Shown piece after piece: positions 42,501 to 51,510 of a stretch of DNA of 64,000 bases. Each line of letters opens with the position of its first letter. Within the stretch, counting starts at the first letter, position 1. The notes beneath the pieces are model-generated. The model was not told where the DNA came from, did no database searches, and worked only from the letters and a program-made list of their open reading frames with translations. Position numbers and translations under genes: made by a program. The stretch comes from Skeletonema tropicum (taxonomy: Eukaryota; Bacillariophyta; Thalassiosirophyceae; Thalassiosirales; Thalassiosiraceae), in contig CM074132.1 of assembly GCA_037178625.1 (NCBI GenBank), forward strand, positions 1,798,001 through 1,862,000, written 5' to 3'.

Positions 42501-45500
42501 AACCATCTTCGGCTCCCTCGTTGAATCCATCACTATCTACGTCTCCTTCATCAGAGCCTAGTGGACAACCATCTTCGACTCCTTCATTGAATCCATCGTT
42601 GTCTAGTGCTCCTTCTTCTGAACCAAGTGCACAACCATCTTCGGCTCCCTCGTTGAATCCATCACTATCTACGTCTCCTTCATCAGAGCCCAGTGGACAA
42701 CCATCTTCGACTCCTTCATTGAATCCATCGTTGTCTAGTGCTCCTTCTTCTGAACCAAGTGCACAACCATCTTCGGCTCCCTCGTTGAATCCATCACTAT
42801 CTACGTCTCCTTCATCAGAGCCCAGTGGACAACCATCTTCGACTCCTTCATTGAATCCATCGTTGTCTAGTGCTCCTTCTTCTGAACCAAGTGCACAACC
42901 ATCTTCGGCTCCCTCGTTGAATCCATCACTATCTACGTCTCCTTCATCAGAGCCTAGTGGACAACCATCTTCGACTCCTTCATTGAATCCATCGTTGTCT
43001 AGTGCTCCTTCTTCTGAACCAAGTGCACAACCATCTTCGGCTCCCTCGTTGAATCCATCACTATCTACGTCTCCTTCATCAGAGCCTAGTGGACAACCAT
43101 CTTCGACTCCTTCATTGAATCCATCGTTGTCTAGTGCTCCTTCTTCTGAACCAAGTGCACAACCATCTTCGGCTCCCTCGTTGAATCCATCACTATCTAC
43201 GTCTCCTTCATCAGAGCCTAGTGGACAACCATCTTCGACTCCCTCATTGAATCCATCGTTGTCTAGTGCTCCTTCTTCTGAACCAAGTGCACAACCATCT
43301 TCGGCTCCCTCGTTGAATCCATCACTATCTACGTCTCCTTCATCAGAGCCTAGTGGACAACCATCTTCGACTCCTTCATTGAATCCATCGTTGTCTAGTG
43401 CTCCTTCTTCTGAACCAAGTGCACAACCATCTTCGGCTCCCTCGTTGAATCCATCACTATCTACGTCTCCTTCATCAGAGCCTAGTGGACAACCATCTTC
43501 GACTCCTTCATTGAATCCATCGTTGTCTAGTGCTCCTTCTTCTGAACCAAGTGCACAACCATCTTCGGCTCCCTCGTTGAATCCATCACTATCTACGTCT
43601 CCTTCATCAGAGCCCAGTGGACAACCATCTTCGACTCCTTCATTGAATCCATCGTTGTCTAGTGCTCCTTCTTCTGAACCAAGTGCACAACCATCTTCGG
43701 CTCCCTCGTTGAATCCATCACTATCTACGTCTCCTTCATCAGAGCCCAGTGGACAACCATCTTCGACTCCTTCATTGAATCCATCGTTGTCTAGTGCTCC
43801 TTCTTCTGAACCAAGTGCACAACCATCTTCGGCTCCCTCGTTGAATCCATCACTATCTACGTCTCCTTCATCAGAGCCTAGTGGACAACCATCTTCGACT
43901 CCTTCATTGAATCCATCGTTGTCTAGTGCTCCTTCTTCTGAACCAAGTGCACAACCATCTTCGGCTCCCTCGTTGAATCCATCACTATCTACGTCTCCTT
44001 CATCAGAGCCTAGTGGACAACCATCTTCGACTCCTTCATTGAATCCATCGTTGTCTAGTGCTCCTTCTTCTGAACCAAGTGCACAACCATCTTCGGCTCC
44101 CTCGTTGAATCCATCACTATCTACGTCTCCTTCATCAGAGCCTAGTGGACAACCATCTTCGACTCCCTCATTGAATCCATCGTTGTCTAGTGCTCCTTCT
44201 TCTGAACCAAGTGCACAACCATCTTCGGCTCCCTCGTTGAATCCATCACTATCTACGTCTCCTTCATCAGAGCCTAGTGGACAACCATCTTCGACTCCTT
44301 CATTGAATCCATCGTTGTCTAGTGCTCCTTCTTCTGAACCAAGTGCACAACCATCTTCGGCTCCCTCGTTGAATCCATCACTATCTACGTCTCCTTCATC
44401 AGAGCCTAGTGGACAACCATCTTCGACTCCTTCATTGAATCCATCGTTGTCTAGTGCTCCTTCTTCTGAACCAAGTGCACAACCATCTTCGGCTCCCTCG
44501 TTGAATCCATCACTATCTACGTCTCCTTCATCAGAGCCTAGTGGACAACCATCTTCGACTCCTTCATTGAATCCATCGTTGTCTAGTGCTCCTTCTTCTG
44601 AACCAAGTGCACAACCATCTTCGGCTCCCTCGTTGAATCCATCACTATCTACGTCTCCTTCATCAGAGCCTAGTGGACAACCATCTTCGACTCCTTCATT
44701 GAATCCATCGTTGTCTAGTGCTCCTTCTTCTGAACCAAGTGCACAACCATCTTCGGCTCCCTCGTTGAATCCATCACTATCTACGTCTCCTTCATCAGAG
44801 CCTAGTGGACAACCATCTTCGACTCCTTCATTGAATCCATCGTTGTCTAGTGCTCCTTCTTCTGAACCAAGTGCACAACCATCTTCGGCTCCCTCGTTGA
44901 ATCCATCACTATCTACGTCTCCTTCATCAGAGCCTAGTGGACAACCATCTTCGACTCCTTCATTGAATCCATCGTTGTCTAGTGCTCCTTCTTCTGAACC
45001 AAGTGCACAACCATCTTCGGCTCCCTCGTTGAATCCATCACTATCTACGTCTCCTTCATCAGAGCCTAGTGGACAACCATCTTCGACTCCTTCATTGAAT
45101 CCATCGTTGTCTAGTGCTCCTTCTTCTGAACCAAGTGCACAACCATCTTCGGCTCCCTCGTTGAATCCATCACTATCTACGTCTCCTTCATCAGAGCCTA
45201 GTGGACAACCATCTTCGACTCCCTCATTGAATCCATCGTTGTCTAGTGCTCCTTCTTCTGAACCAAGTGCACAACCATCTTCGGCTCCCTCGTTGAATCC
45301 ATCACTATCTACGTCTCCTTCATCAGAGCCTAGTGGACAACCATCTTCGACTCCTTCATTGAATCCATCGTTGTCTAGTGCTCCTTCTTCTGAACCAAGT
45401 GCACAACCATCTTCGGCTCCCTCGTTGAATCCATCACTATCTACGTCTCCTTCATCAGAGCCTAGTGGACAACCATCTTCGACTCCTTCATTGAATCCAT

Positions 45501-46288
45501 CGTTGTCTAGTGCTCCTTCTTCTGAACCAAGTGCACAACCATCTTCGGCTCCCTCGTTGAATCCATCACTATCTACGTCTCCTTCATCAGAGCCCAGTGG
45601 ACAACCATCTTCGACTCCTTCATTGAATCCATCGCTGTCTAGTGCTCCTTCTTCTCAGCCTAGTAGCGTTCCTTCATTGTCGAGCCAGCCTTCGTCAGAG
45701 CCTAGTTCGATTCCCTCCAGTGCTCCTTCTTCTGAGCCCAGTTTGACCCCTTCTGTATCGGGAGCACCATCTTCAACTCCCTCGTTGAATCCATCGGTAT
45801 CCTTTTCTCCTTCATCAGAGCCAAGTTTCGTTCCTTCAACGTCGACCGAGCCATCGTCAGAGCCCAGTTCGATGCCTTCTCTAGAGCCCTCCTTTGAAGG
45901 GTTTGGGAGAGACGAGTTCTTTCTTTTTGTTGGTCAAAATATCGTTACTCCTGATGATAAATTTTTGTTGATTTTTCAAAATGATGGGAATCTGGTATTG
46001 TATAACACAGAAATTCCTTCTGTACTTTGGCAATCTTTGAGTGTTGGGGATTTTGCCACATTTGGAAGTGATGGTAACCTCGCCGTTGTTGAGAACCCTT
46101 CCACTACTATCTACACTTCAGGAATATCAGATCAAGGGCTTGTTTTGTATCTACCTGGTTACACATCTGAGTGTGAATGCACTTATTATATGTGCATCAA
46201 GGCTCAAGATGCTACTACGGGCGTCATTACAGACTATTATGCCGTCCAATCTGGGCAAGGTTTTGAAACATTAGCGGTATGCCCCTAA
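36584..46288 (+). CDS. Giant Pro-Ser repeat membrane protein with lectin tip, gene B
   Basis: The complete frame has 3,234 codons from ATG 36584. In order: two 64-residue acidic repeats (from residue 14); a Ser/Thr-rich cytoplasmic region; a basic stretch RQRPRRIGTK; a membrane segment at residues 300-322; Ca-type repeats (DTDGDGISDALE, DTDGDGLTDG) at about 339-376, like thrombospondin type-3/EF-hand loops; a basic Lys/Ser linker; about 57 Pro-Ser units (residues 489-3024); a degenerate Pro-Ser segment; and a C-terminal domain from about 3105. This last domain holds QNDGNLVLY, matching the QxDxNxVxY mannose-binding signature of bulb-type lectins, and a degenerate second copy (GSDGNLAVV). Five Cys lie near the end. 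Likely a type II surface protein whose stalk presents a sugar-binding tip (inference). It is convergent with the oxidoreductase gene, 967 bp away. Confidence 0.88.
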   Translation: MLTKRASFYHNANNNWSVKMNQQQPNHQGREDGDDDAAIPPDCEILFCPIGIHSASEEEPTPTTLHLHPSSSASTQPNNWSVKMNQQQPNHQGREDGDDDAPSPPDCEILFCPIDIHSASEEEPTPTTLHPSSSVFTQLPSTVAEDTNTPVQVSNTTSLLSPSSSSLQEPSRLSMPAPKSEEQPDIGIELQRRASTTSERDDFIGTITVIKPSASESYQSSQHDSFQYGSNHVEQADKNMQDYNIITVIQPQKSPSDRNAQQGCVNREGSFIDNTIPYGQDREQQQLPQQKRQRPRRIGTKIIVTLCVSLGVLCAGLVAMLFSTDFMIKKSMKRYNLTIDTDGDGISDALEMNLGTDPFNNDTDGDGLTDGKELINADEPTSAQIESPTSSPRPYLMSLALGPSKSKSGKREKTQQPTSEQSASPSTTSSKTLTLNPSLPREPTSKPDSKTSKESKKTRRSKTDKPSFKPSSAPSTSSKPSSKPSLSPSTSPSSEPSGQPSSTPSLNPSLSSAPSSEPSAQPSSAPSLNPSLSTSPSSEPSGQPSSTPSLNPSLSSAPSSEPSAQPSSAPSLNPSLSTSPSSEPSGQPSSTPSLNPSLSSAPSSEPSAQPSSAPSLNPSLSTSPSSEPSGQPSSTPSLNPSLSSAPSSEPSAQPSSAPSLNPSLSTSPSSEPSGQPSSTPSLNPSLSSAPSSEPSAQPSSAPSLNPSLSTSPSSEPSGQPSSTPSLNPSLSSAPSSEPSAQPSSAPSLNPSLSTSPSSEPSGQPSSTPSLNPSLSSAPSSEPSAQPSSAPSLNPSLSTSPSSEPSGQPSSTPSLNPSLSSAPSSEPSAQPSSAPSLNPSLSTSPSSEPSGQPSSTPSLNPSLSSAPSSEPSAQPSSAPSLNPSLSTSPSSEPSGQPSSTPSLNPSLSSAPSSEPSAQPSSAPSLNPSLSTSPSSEPSGQPSSTPSLNPSLSSAPSSEPSAQPSSAPSLNPSLSTSPSSEPSGQPSSTPSLNPSLSSAPSSEPSAQPSSAPSLNPSLSTSPSSEPSGQPSSTPSLNPSLSSAPSSEPSAQPSSAPSLNPSLSTSPSSEPSGQPSSTPSLNPSLSSAPSSEPSAQPSSAPSLNPSLSTSPSSEPSGQPSSTPSLNPSLSSAPSSEPSAQPSSAPSLNPSLSTSPSSEPSGQPSSTPSLNPSLSSAPSSEPSAQPSSAPSLNPSLSTSPSSEPSGQPSSTPSLNPSLSSAPSSEPSAQPSSAPSLNPSLSTSPSSEPSGQPSSTPSLNPSLSSAPSSEPSAQPSSAPSLNPSLSTSPSSEPSGQPSSTPSLNPSLSSAPSSEPSAQPSSAPSLNPSLSTSPSSEPSGQPSSTPSLNPSLSSAPSSEPSAQPSSAPSLNPSLSTSPSSEPSGQPSSTPSLNPSLSSAPSSEPSAQPSSAPSLNPSLSTSPSSEPSGQPSSTPSLNPSLSSAPSSEPSAQPSSAPSLNPSLSTSPSSEPSGQPSSTPSLNPSLSSAPSSEPSAQPSSAPSLNPSLSTSPSSEPSGQPSSTPSLNPSLSSAPSSEPSAQPSSAPSLNPSLSTSPSSEPSGQPSSTPSLNPSLSSAPSSEPSAQPSSAPSLNPSLSTSPSSEPSGQPSSTPSLNPSLSSAPSSEPSAQPSSAPSLNPSLSTSPSSEPSGQPSSTPSLNPSLSSAPSSEPSAQPSSAPSLNPSLSTSPSSEPSGQPSSTPSLNPSLSSAPSSEPSAQPSSAPSLNPSLSTSPSSEPSGQPSSTPSLNPSLSSAPSSEPSAQPSSAPSLNPSLSTSPSSEPSGQPSSTPSLNPSLSSAPSSEPSAQPSSAPSLNPSLSTSPSSEPSGQPSSTPSLNPSLSSAPSSEPSAQPSSAPSLNPSLSTSPSSEPSGQPSSTPSLNPSLSSAPSSEPSAQPSSAPSLNPSLSTSPSSEPSGQPSSTPSLNPSLSSAPSSEPSAQPSSAPSLNPSLSTSPSSEPSGQPSSTPSLNPSLSSAPSSEPSAQPSSAPSLNPSLSTSPSSEPSGQPSSTPSLNPSLSSAPSSEPSAQPSSAPSLNPSLSTSPSSEPSGQPSSTPSLNPSLSSAPSSEPSAQPSSAPSLNPSLSTSPSSEPSGQPSSTPSLNPSLSSAPSSEPSAQPSSAPSLNPSLSTSPSSEPSGQPSSTPSLNPSLSSAPSSEPSAQPSSAPSLNPSLSTSPSSEPSGQPSSTPSLNPSLSSAPSSEPSAQPSSAPSLNPSLSTSPSSEPSGQPSSTPSLNPSLSSAPSSEPSAQPSSAPSLNPSLSTSPSSEPSGQPSSTPSLNPSLSSAPSSEPSAQPSSAPSLNPSLSTSPSSEPSGQPSSTPSLNPSLSSAPSSEPSAQPSSAPSLNPSLSTSPSSEPSGQPSSTPSLNPSLSSAPSSEPSAQPSSAPSLNPSLSTSPSSEPSGQPSSTPSLNPSLSSAPSSEPSAQPSSAPSLNPSLSTSPSSEPSGQPSSTPSLNPSLSSAPSSEPSAQPSSAPSLNPSLSTSPSSEPSGQPSSTPSLNPSLSSAPSSEPSAQPSSAPSLNPSLSTSPSSEPSGQPSSTPSLNPSLSSAPSSEPSAQPSSAPSLNPSLSTSPSSEPSGQPSSTPSLNPSLSSAPSSEPSAQPSSAPSLNPSLSTSPSSEPSGQPSSTPSLNPSLSSAPSSEPSAQPSSAPSLNPSLSTSPSSEPSGQPSSTPSLNPSLSSAPSSEPSAQPSSAPSLNPSLSTSPSSEPSGQPSSTPSLNPSLSSAPSSEPSAQPSSAPSLNPSLSTSPSSEPSGQPSSTPSLNPSLSSAPSSEPSAQPSSAPSLNPSLSTSPSSEPSGQPSSTPSLNPSLSSAPSSEPSAQPSSAPSLNPSLSTSPSSEPSGQPSSTPSLNPSLSSAPSSEPSAQPSSAPSLNPSLSTSPSSEPSGQPSSTPSLNPSLSSAPSSEPSAQPSSAPSLNPSLSTSPSSEPSGQPSSTPSLNPSLSSAPSSEPSAQPSSAPSLNPSLSTSPSSEPSGQPSSTPSLNPSLSSAPSSEPSAQPSSAPSLNPSLSTSPSSEPSGQPSSTPSLNPSLSSAPSSQPSSVPSLSSQPSSEPSSIPSSAPSSEPSLTPSVSGAPSSTPSLNPSVSFSPSSEPSFVPSTSTEPSSEPSSMPSLEPSFEGFGRDEFFLFVGQNIVTPDDKFLLIFQNDGNLVLYNTEIPSVLWQSLSVGDFATFGSDGNLAVVENPSTTIYTSGISDQGLVLYLPGYTSECECTYYMCIKAQDATTGVITDYYAVQSGQGFETLAVCP
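36623..37000 (+). repeat. 192-bp tandem repeat in gene B cytoplasmic tail
   Basis: Two copies start at 36623 and 36815, exactly 192 bp apart, homologous to the three copies in gene A. Confidence 0.9.
38048..45655 (+). repeat. 132-bp tandem repeat array of gene B (about 57 units)
   Basis: The 132-bp unit is the same as in gene A, with strict alternation of the two 66-bp half-units. Variation is almost confined to a few silent sites, such as GAGCCT/GAGCCC and CCTTCA/CCCTCA. Near identity within and between the two genes implies recent expansion or exchange at DNA level. The array is followed by a degenerate Pro-Ser segment (45656-45890). Confidence 0.97.
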
Positions 46289-47255
46289 GGGTGAAGAGGA
46301 TGTACCGTGACAAGTTGATAGACATTGTCCAGATATTGATTGCTGAGGCAGTCTATGAGAATATGTGTACAAAGACTTTGTGATAATAGAATATGTGGCT
46401 GTAACATTAATATTTTAGGACAGTGTTAACAGTAACTTTCTTTTGGTTGACGTTCTCCTGTTCTTTACGATCACATATACTGTGCACTCATGGCTGACTC
46501 CATCCGTAAAGCAATAGCCGATAAGCGAACAAGGATGGAAGAGTTTGACTCTGGACATATCGTTCACCTTACACTTTCGTTCTGTATTTGAATGAGTTTT
46601 GAGCTGACGCTACGATATTGACGTGATACAAAAACCCCAGTGAAGGAGAACAGCTTCACGTCAGCTCACGCTGCTTCCAAGCCAACAACATGGCCCAACA
46701 AGCATTGTTTACCGTAGCCCTGAAATAATCTACAGACCTACAAACTTGCACGTACTTATGATAATCCTCTATTTAGAGTACCTTACAGCATTCCATACGC
46801 ATCGTATCAGTTGGTACTCTTTGGGAGGGAGGTACAGGGTAAAATTCGAAATACCTCTAGAACCGACCCTCTAGCCTATGTAGAGCCTACATACCCACAT
46901 TCAACAAACTCATTCTATTTTGAAGCTGAATCGAAATGCAGCATCACTTGCAATAGGGAAAACAACTCTGCGAACAACACTTGTTAAAATGCTCTGATAA
47001 AAAAATAGAAAGATCCGCAATTGTAAGGTTGAGTTGATGAAGTCGATAGCCGTGTCCAGATACATTATCACCGGTTGCAGATCCAATATGCCACAGAGAG
47101 AAGTTTTCAACTCATAGGTACCATACACTTTTTCGCAATACCGAAGACCGTACGATGTATGTATGGTACAAAGTGCAGCCTCCATACATGCACTCCACAC
47201 ACGCACATGGCGTCCACACTAAATTGACTTGATTTAAGTGATTGCACTTACGCCT
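46289..47255. other. Intergenic region between two convergent genes
   Basis: This region holds the 3' ends of gene B and of the minus-strand oxidoreductase gene. A 98-codon minus-strand frame (46910-47206) and a 33-codon plus-strand frame (46490-46591) resemble nothing I know. No repeat was noticed. Confidence 0.5.
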
Positions 47256-48006
47256 CTACCAAAGCTTGGGCAATGCTGGTAGAGGAATTCCCTTCTTTCC
47301 GGCCCAATCCCACACGTTGTAAATTGATAATACCATACCAGCACCTAACCGAGAATAAGGGTATCCATTAAATAACGATGGGGGAAAGTATGTCTGAAAA
47401 AGCTTCCACTGTTGCTGATCAGGAATCTCTAGAATTGCATTGGCAAGTACACTTCCAGCCATGGCGGTTGGTACAATCCCATGACCGGCGAAGCCAGTTG
47501 CGTACCATACCCCCGAGCTAAAATTCTTTGACGAATGAGTCTTCTCCGTTGCATCACTGATAATGTCATCGTAATCTGTGTCTCGACCAATCAAAGGCAT
47601 AGAGTTCGGTGCAAATGCCAATTTACCTCCCCAAACGTTATCAAAACGAACATTGTTCAGTTGAGGATACACTTCCGTTATGGCATTCCGCAATCTCCAC
47701 GATATTAGCCAATCTGGAAAGGCAAACGAATCAGCCAACGAACCAAAGAGTAAACGCCCTTCGTCTTTATGATTGTTTCTCCAATAGTTGAGAGAGATGT
47801 GATCATCTCCACACATTGGAGCGGGGCGTTTCACCTGCTGACATTTCTCATTGTCACAGATGTTGTTGTCGACCTTGTCCTTCAACGGACACTCGTCATA
47901 CAATGGCTCTGTGGCAGCCATCCAAGTATATATTGGGACAAAGGACTGCTCTAAACGACGTGATACATCACTGGATAAAGTATCGGCGCCGGTACACAGA
48001 ACCACA

Positions 48007-48176
48007 TGATCACAGTGTATTGTGCTTCCGTCGTTTGTAGTGAGTGTGTACTTCCCTCCACTGATTTTTGAGCTTCTTTCCTCAGTCACAGCATCTTCTG
48101 TCTTTTCCAACCGTATCAATTTGGTATGTTCATAAATTCGTACTCCCCATCGTTCCAACGCATCAGCCAAACCAAA
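48007..48176 (-). repeat. Partial tandem duplication within oxidoreductase gene (distal copy)
   Basis: This 170-bp segment is repeated at 48179-48261 plus 48713-48799, the second copy being split by the 451-bp insertion. The copies differ by about three substitutions in 87 bp (for example KLI against RLM in the product), roughly allelic divergence. Confidence 0.88.
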
Positions 48177-48261
48177 CGTGATCACAGTGTATTGTGCTTC
48201 CGTCGTTTGTAGTGAGTGTGTACTTCCCTCCACTGATTTTTGAGCTTCTTTCCTCAGTCAC

Positions 48262-48712
48262 AAATCACTAACAAAACACAAAAAAGACGCATTCTACACC
48301 CTAATATCATGGTTCTGAGCCTCCATGTCAACGCCTATCCCAAATAATCGACCATAATATGATAGTATAGACAAGTAGCTTTCGATAGAACCACTGGTCA
48401 ACGTTGTATGTAGTATACTCGCATAGCAGCAGCAGCACAGGCATGCAGATATGCCGTAGACATGCGTCATTCTAGATCGAAATAGCAGTTATTGGTCCCA
48501 AATTTGTCGATAGGTGCTCAATCTCGACGAACTATAGTCTCTTCTGCATCATATAATGTATATATACTGTTTGGGATTCTATGTTTAGGCTGCTATATGT
48601 ATTTTCGTCGAGTATCATGGCCAAATTTATGACTCTTTTCATGTTGTTAGTGTTTTGTGCGTAAAATTTGATAAATCGTACCGCGGCGAGGTACGATTTA
48701 GTTCCCGCCAGT
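48262..48712. mobile_element. 451-bp insertion in oxidoreductase gene
   Basis: This interrupts the first copy of the duplicated segment, between CAGTCAC and AGCATCTT, which are contiguous in the intact copy (48083-48096). One end carries a perfect 11-bp-stem hairpin (TAAATCGTACC/GGTACGATTTA, 48672-48700) followed by TTCCCGCCAGT. Both ends contain related CACTAACAAAACAC-like words. I found no clear terminal inverted repeat, target duplication or GT-AG borders, so its class is open. Confidence 0.5.
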
Positions 48713-50044
48713 AGCATCTTCTGTCTTTTCCAACCTCATCAATCTGGTATGTTCATAAATTCGTACTCCCCATCGTTCCAACGCATCAGCCAAACCAATC
48801 GTCAGCTTCAATGGGTTTACAGCTGCGCAGCCTGGGTCATACTCTCCCCACCGATACAAATCATTACTACCCTCAATGGAAGATCTACCCATCATTTCAT
48901 TCACCTCCTCCCCACTCAAAATACGACAACCATCACAATCCTCTTCATCCTCCTCCTCTTCATTGTCCTCTTCCATAGGATGAATACTCCCCTCCACAGC
49001 ACCCGATTCGACCCAATCACAATCAATCTCATACAACTTTACAATCGACCGCAATCTATCCAACGCAATATAACTCAACTTGTACATCTCCTGAACTACA
49101 TCCTTGGTATATCGTGGATGATGATGATGCGACTCGGTTTGCCTACTAGGCAGAATAGATTCGAGTTTGTAAAGTAGTGATGGTACAGTCCAACAGTGCT
49201 TATCACTACTGTCATTGTCAATGGCACCCTCTTCCAAATCTTCCAGGGGGACTTGGAAGCCGGGAACGACGAGTCCTTTGGCACCTCCGGATGATCCGAC
49301 GCCTATTTGATTGGCTTCCAGTATGATAATTTCATAGTTTGTATCATAGCTTCTTTGATTGCGGTTATTGTTGTGGATAGTGCTTGATTTCTTCTTCGTG
49401 ACGAATGGCCATCTTGGCCACTGATTCCAGCTGTTGGTACTACGCCTCGATTGCAGGCATTCATTCTCCGGTGGCAATATCACGCTACCATCATCAACAA
49501 TACCACTACGACCGTTATTCAATACGGACATTTTCTCTGCCAATGCCAAAGCAGTATGTAACCCTGCAAATCCTCCCCCGACAATTACAATTCTTGCTTG
49601 TTTTGGCAGATCAGTAACGCTATTGGTTGTTGGCGTGTTGCCATCATGATCACCGCCCTGTTGAGATGTGGATTGGTCACCATTGCCACTGCTGTAGAAC
49701 TTGTGCGCATTTCGTAATTGACTTCCAGTCCAAGACTTTTGCTGCTGCTGCTGCTGCTGGGCACTCTGATGTCCTCCTTTCATCATCTCATGCTGGAGAT
49801 CCCTTGCCCAATAGGAATTATTGACATCATCACTGTCGTTGTTGGTAAATAATGCAGATGATATTATTGGATCACTGAGAAGGAATAGGGAGCATACTAC
49901 TGAGACGGCTGCAGCGGTGGATAATTTTGATGTGGAGGCCGATGATGATGGCTTTGTGGAGAGGTGTTGTTGTTTCGCAGCCTGCAGTGCTGATCGGCGA
50001 GCTGCTGCTGAAGAAGTACTGGATATTATTCTAGACGAGATCAT

Positions 50045-50639
50045 TGTTATTCATTCGTAGCATTCAGCATAGTAATGATGTGCTGCCAACTGCCAAGTGT
50101 GTTCGTATCGATTGAGTTCTTTCGTTGCGGGTTGCGTGCATGCAGCGGCTTTGCGCCAATCAAGAGGAGGATAGTTCGCGACTTTTCAATACCGGATAGC
50201 TGATGATATGACAACGAAGTCACACAGGAATTAGTACTATCCTACAGGGGCATCCGTCCGTCCATACATAGACCATCTTTTTGTATTTTTTTTTGGAATA
50301 AAATTTGGCCAAAAAATCGACCTCGCTCTCAGCTCAGTTTCTCCGTGGTAGATAGTGCTACAGAATACTCCTATATATCGTCAGTGCTCCAATGTAGTTC
50401 ATGATGATCTCCTCCGTTGTTCCCTGCCTCGTGCTTCTATGTATGGCCACTCTGCAACTCTCCAATGTGCTTGCAGTTAGGACAGCATGACATATGTCCC
50501 CAGCGAAGAACAAGTAGCCATACGTTAGCCGTGTGTTATAATACTGGTTCAAAAACTTGCGCTGTATCATCGGAATTTTGTTGGATGGTAGATGGTATGC
50601 TCTAGTCATACACTTCCATAAACTTTAGCAGCCACTTTT
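50045..50639. other. Upstream region of oxidoreductase gene
   Basis: This region presumably holds the minus-strand oxidoreductase promoter near 50045-50200. Short frames only; nothing else is recognised. Confidence 0.45.
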
Positions 50640-51130
50640 CATCTAGTCCTTTGCACTTCGGACTCTCCTCATATTTGATACGGTCTTGGACAGCTTTCAC
50701 GACTTCCCGCGTAACTCCATTGGATTTGGATCCTTTCTTCTTGTTTTTGTTGAACCACTGTCAATCTCAATTGTGACTGCCTCATCTTCATGTTCATTTT
50801 GCTCGACATTGTCGGGTTGTGCATCATCATCATTTTCTTCTCCACCATCGTGGTTTTCGCCATCACTTACCACCCCGTCGACACGAATGCTATCACCGAC
50901 ACCGGTATCGATGTTTCCATCGTTATCATTACTACGCTGTCGAATTGTACTGCGGGGCAGGAAGAAGGGATTTGCCGGACGAGAACGCTCGGCATCCTCC
51001 TTCTCTTCTTAATTGTTGAGTCTTCTTCTTTGTAGCGTCAAATGTTTCTTTCCGCTGCTTCTTCTCAGAGTCGGTTTGCTCCCGACGCTTCCTCTGGTTT
51101 AATCCTTGGCACCTGCAGTCCTCGGCATCT
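50640..51130 (-). pseudogene. Degraded small basic/acidic gene
   Basis: Read on the minus strand, a Lys/Arg-rich stretch (KRREQTDSEKKQRKETFDAT) is followed, one frame over, by a highly acidic stretch (DGENHDGGEENDDDAQPDN) and a final basic segment. An apparent start MPRTAGAKD is cut by a stop codon. The adjoining frames read like one decayed protein or several exons of a gene. It might be the N-terminal part of a transposase, but no domain supports that. Confidence 0.35.
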
Positions 51131-51510
51131 TTGTGTGCGCTCTAGAGTACTACTATTTTTTGCGCCATTGTGTGGGTGTATGTTGCGGTAGCTCGTGGAG
51201 TGGTGTGCTGCGCTTGAGGTGGATTCTGACTTCCTGCAATCGAGTAGATAAAGAACATTTACGTAACTATTTGGGATACATTTAGCACTAATTGGATATA
51301 TAGAGTACGAGCTTAGATCTAAATCTTTTATTAAAAATGCTGATTTTGGCGATTTTTAATAAAAGAGATGGTCGTCCAAACATTTATACGGTGGGAATTG
51401 GTACAAAAGATTATTAAAAATGCCACAGGTATGAACCAGGAGCCCTCAGTAGATAGGAGTAGTTCACAGCAGCAAATATGTAGCGCAAAGCATGTTAGAT
51501 ATAGTCTGAT

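Larger units (their letters stand above)
47256..50044 (-). pseudogene. FAD-dependent oxidoreductase (DAO family), disrupted
   Basis: These enzymes oxidise amines or amino acids using FAD. The N-terminal part (50044-48698) has a basic, Ser/Ala-rich leader with a hydrophobic stretch, likely a targeting or anchor sequence. It then has the dinucleotide fold RIVIVGGGFAGLHTAL (about residue 150), ILEANQIGVGSSGGAKG and a low-complexity acidic insert. The C-terminal part (48176-47256) continues with HVVLCTGAD, WGGKLAFAPNSMPLIGRD and VWYATGFAGHGIVPTAMAG, all typical of the family. In between, about 170 bp encoding GLADALERWGVRIYEHT and the following 40 residues is duplicated. The first copy is interrupted by a 451-bp insertion, and the copies are joined out of frame. 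As assembled no full-length protein is possible; haplotype misassembly is a real alternative. Confidence 0.82.
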
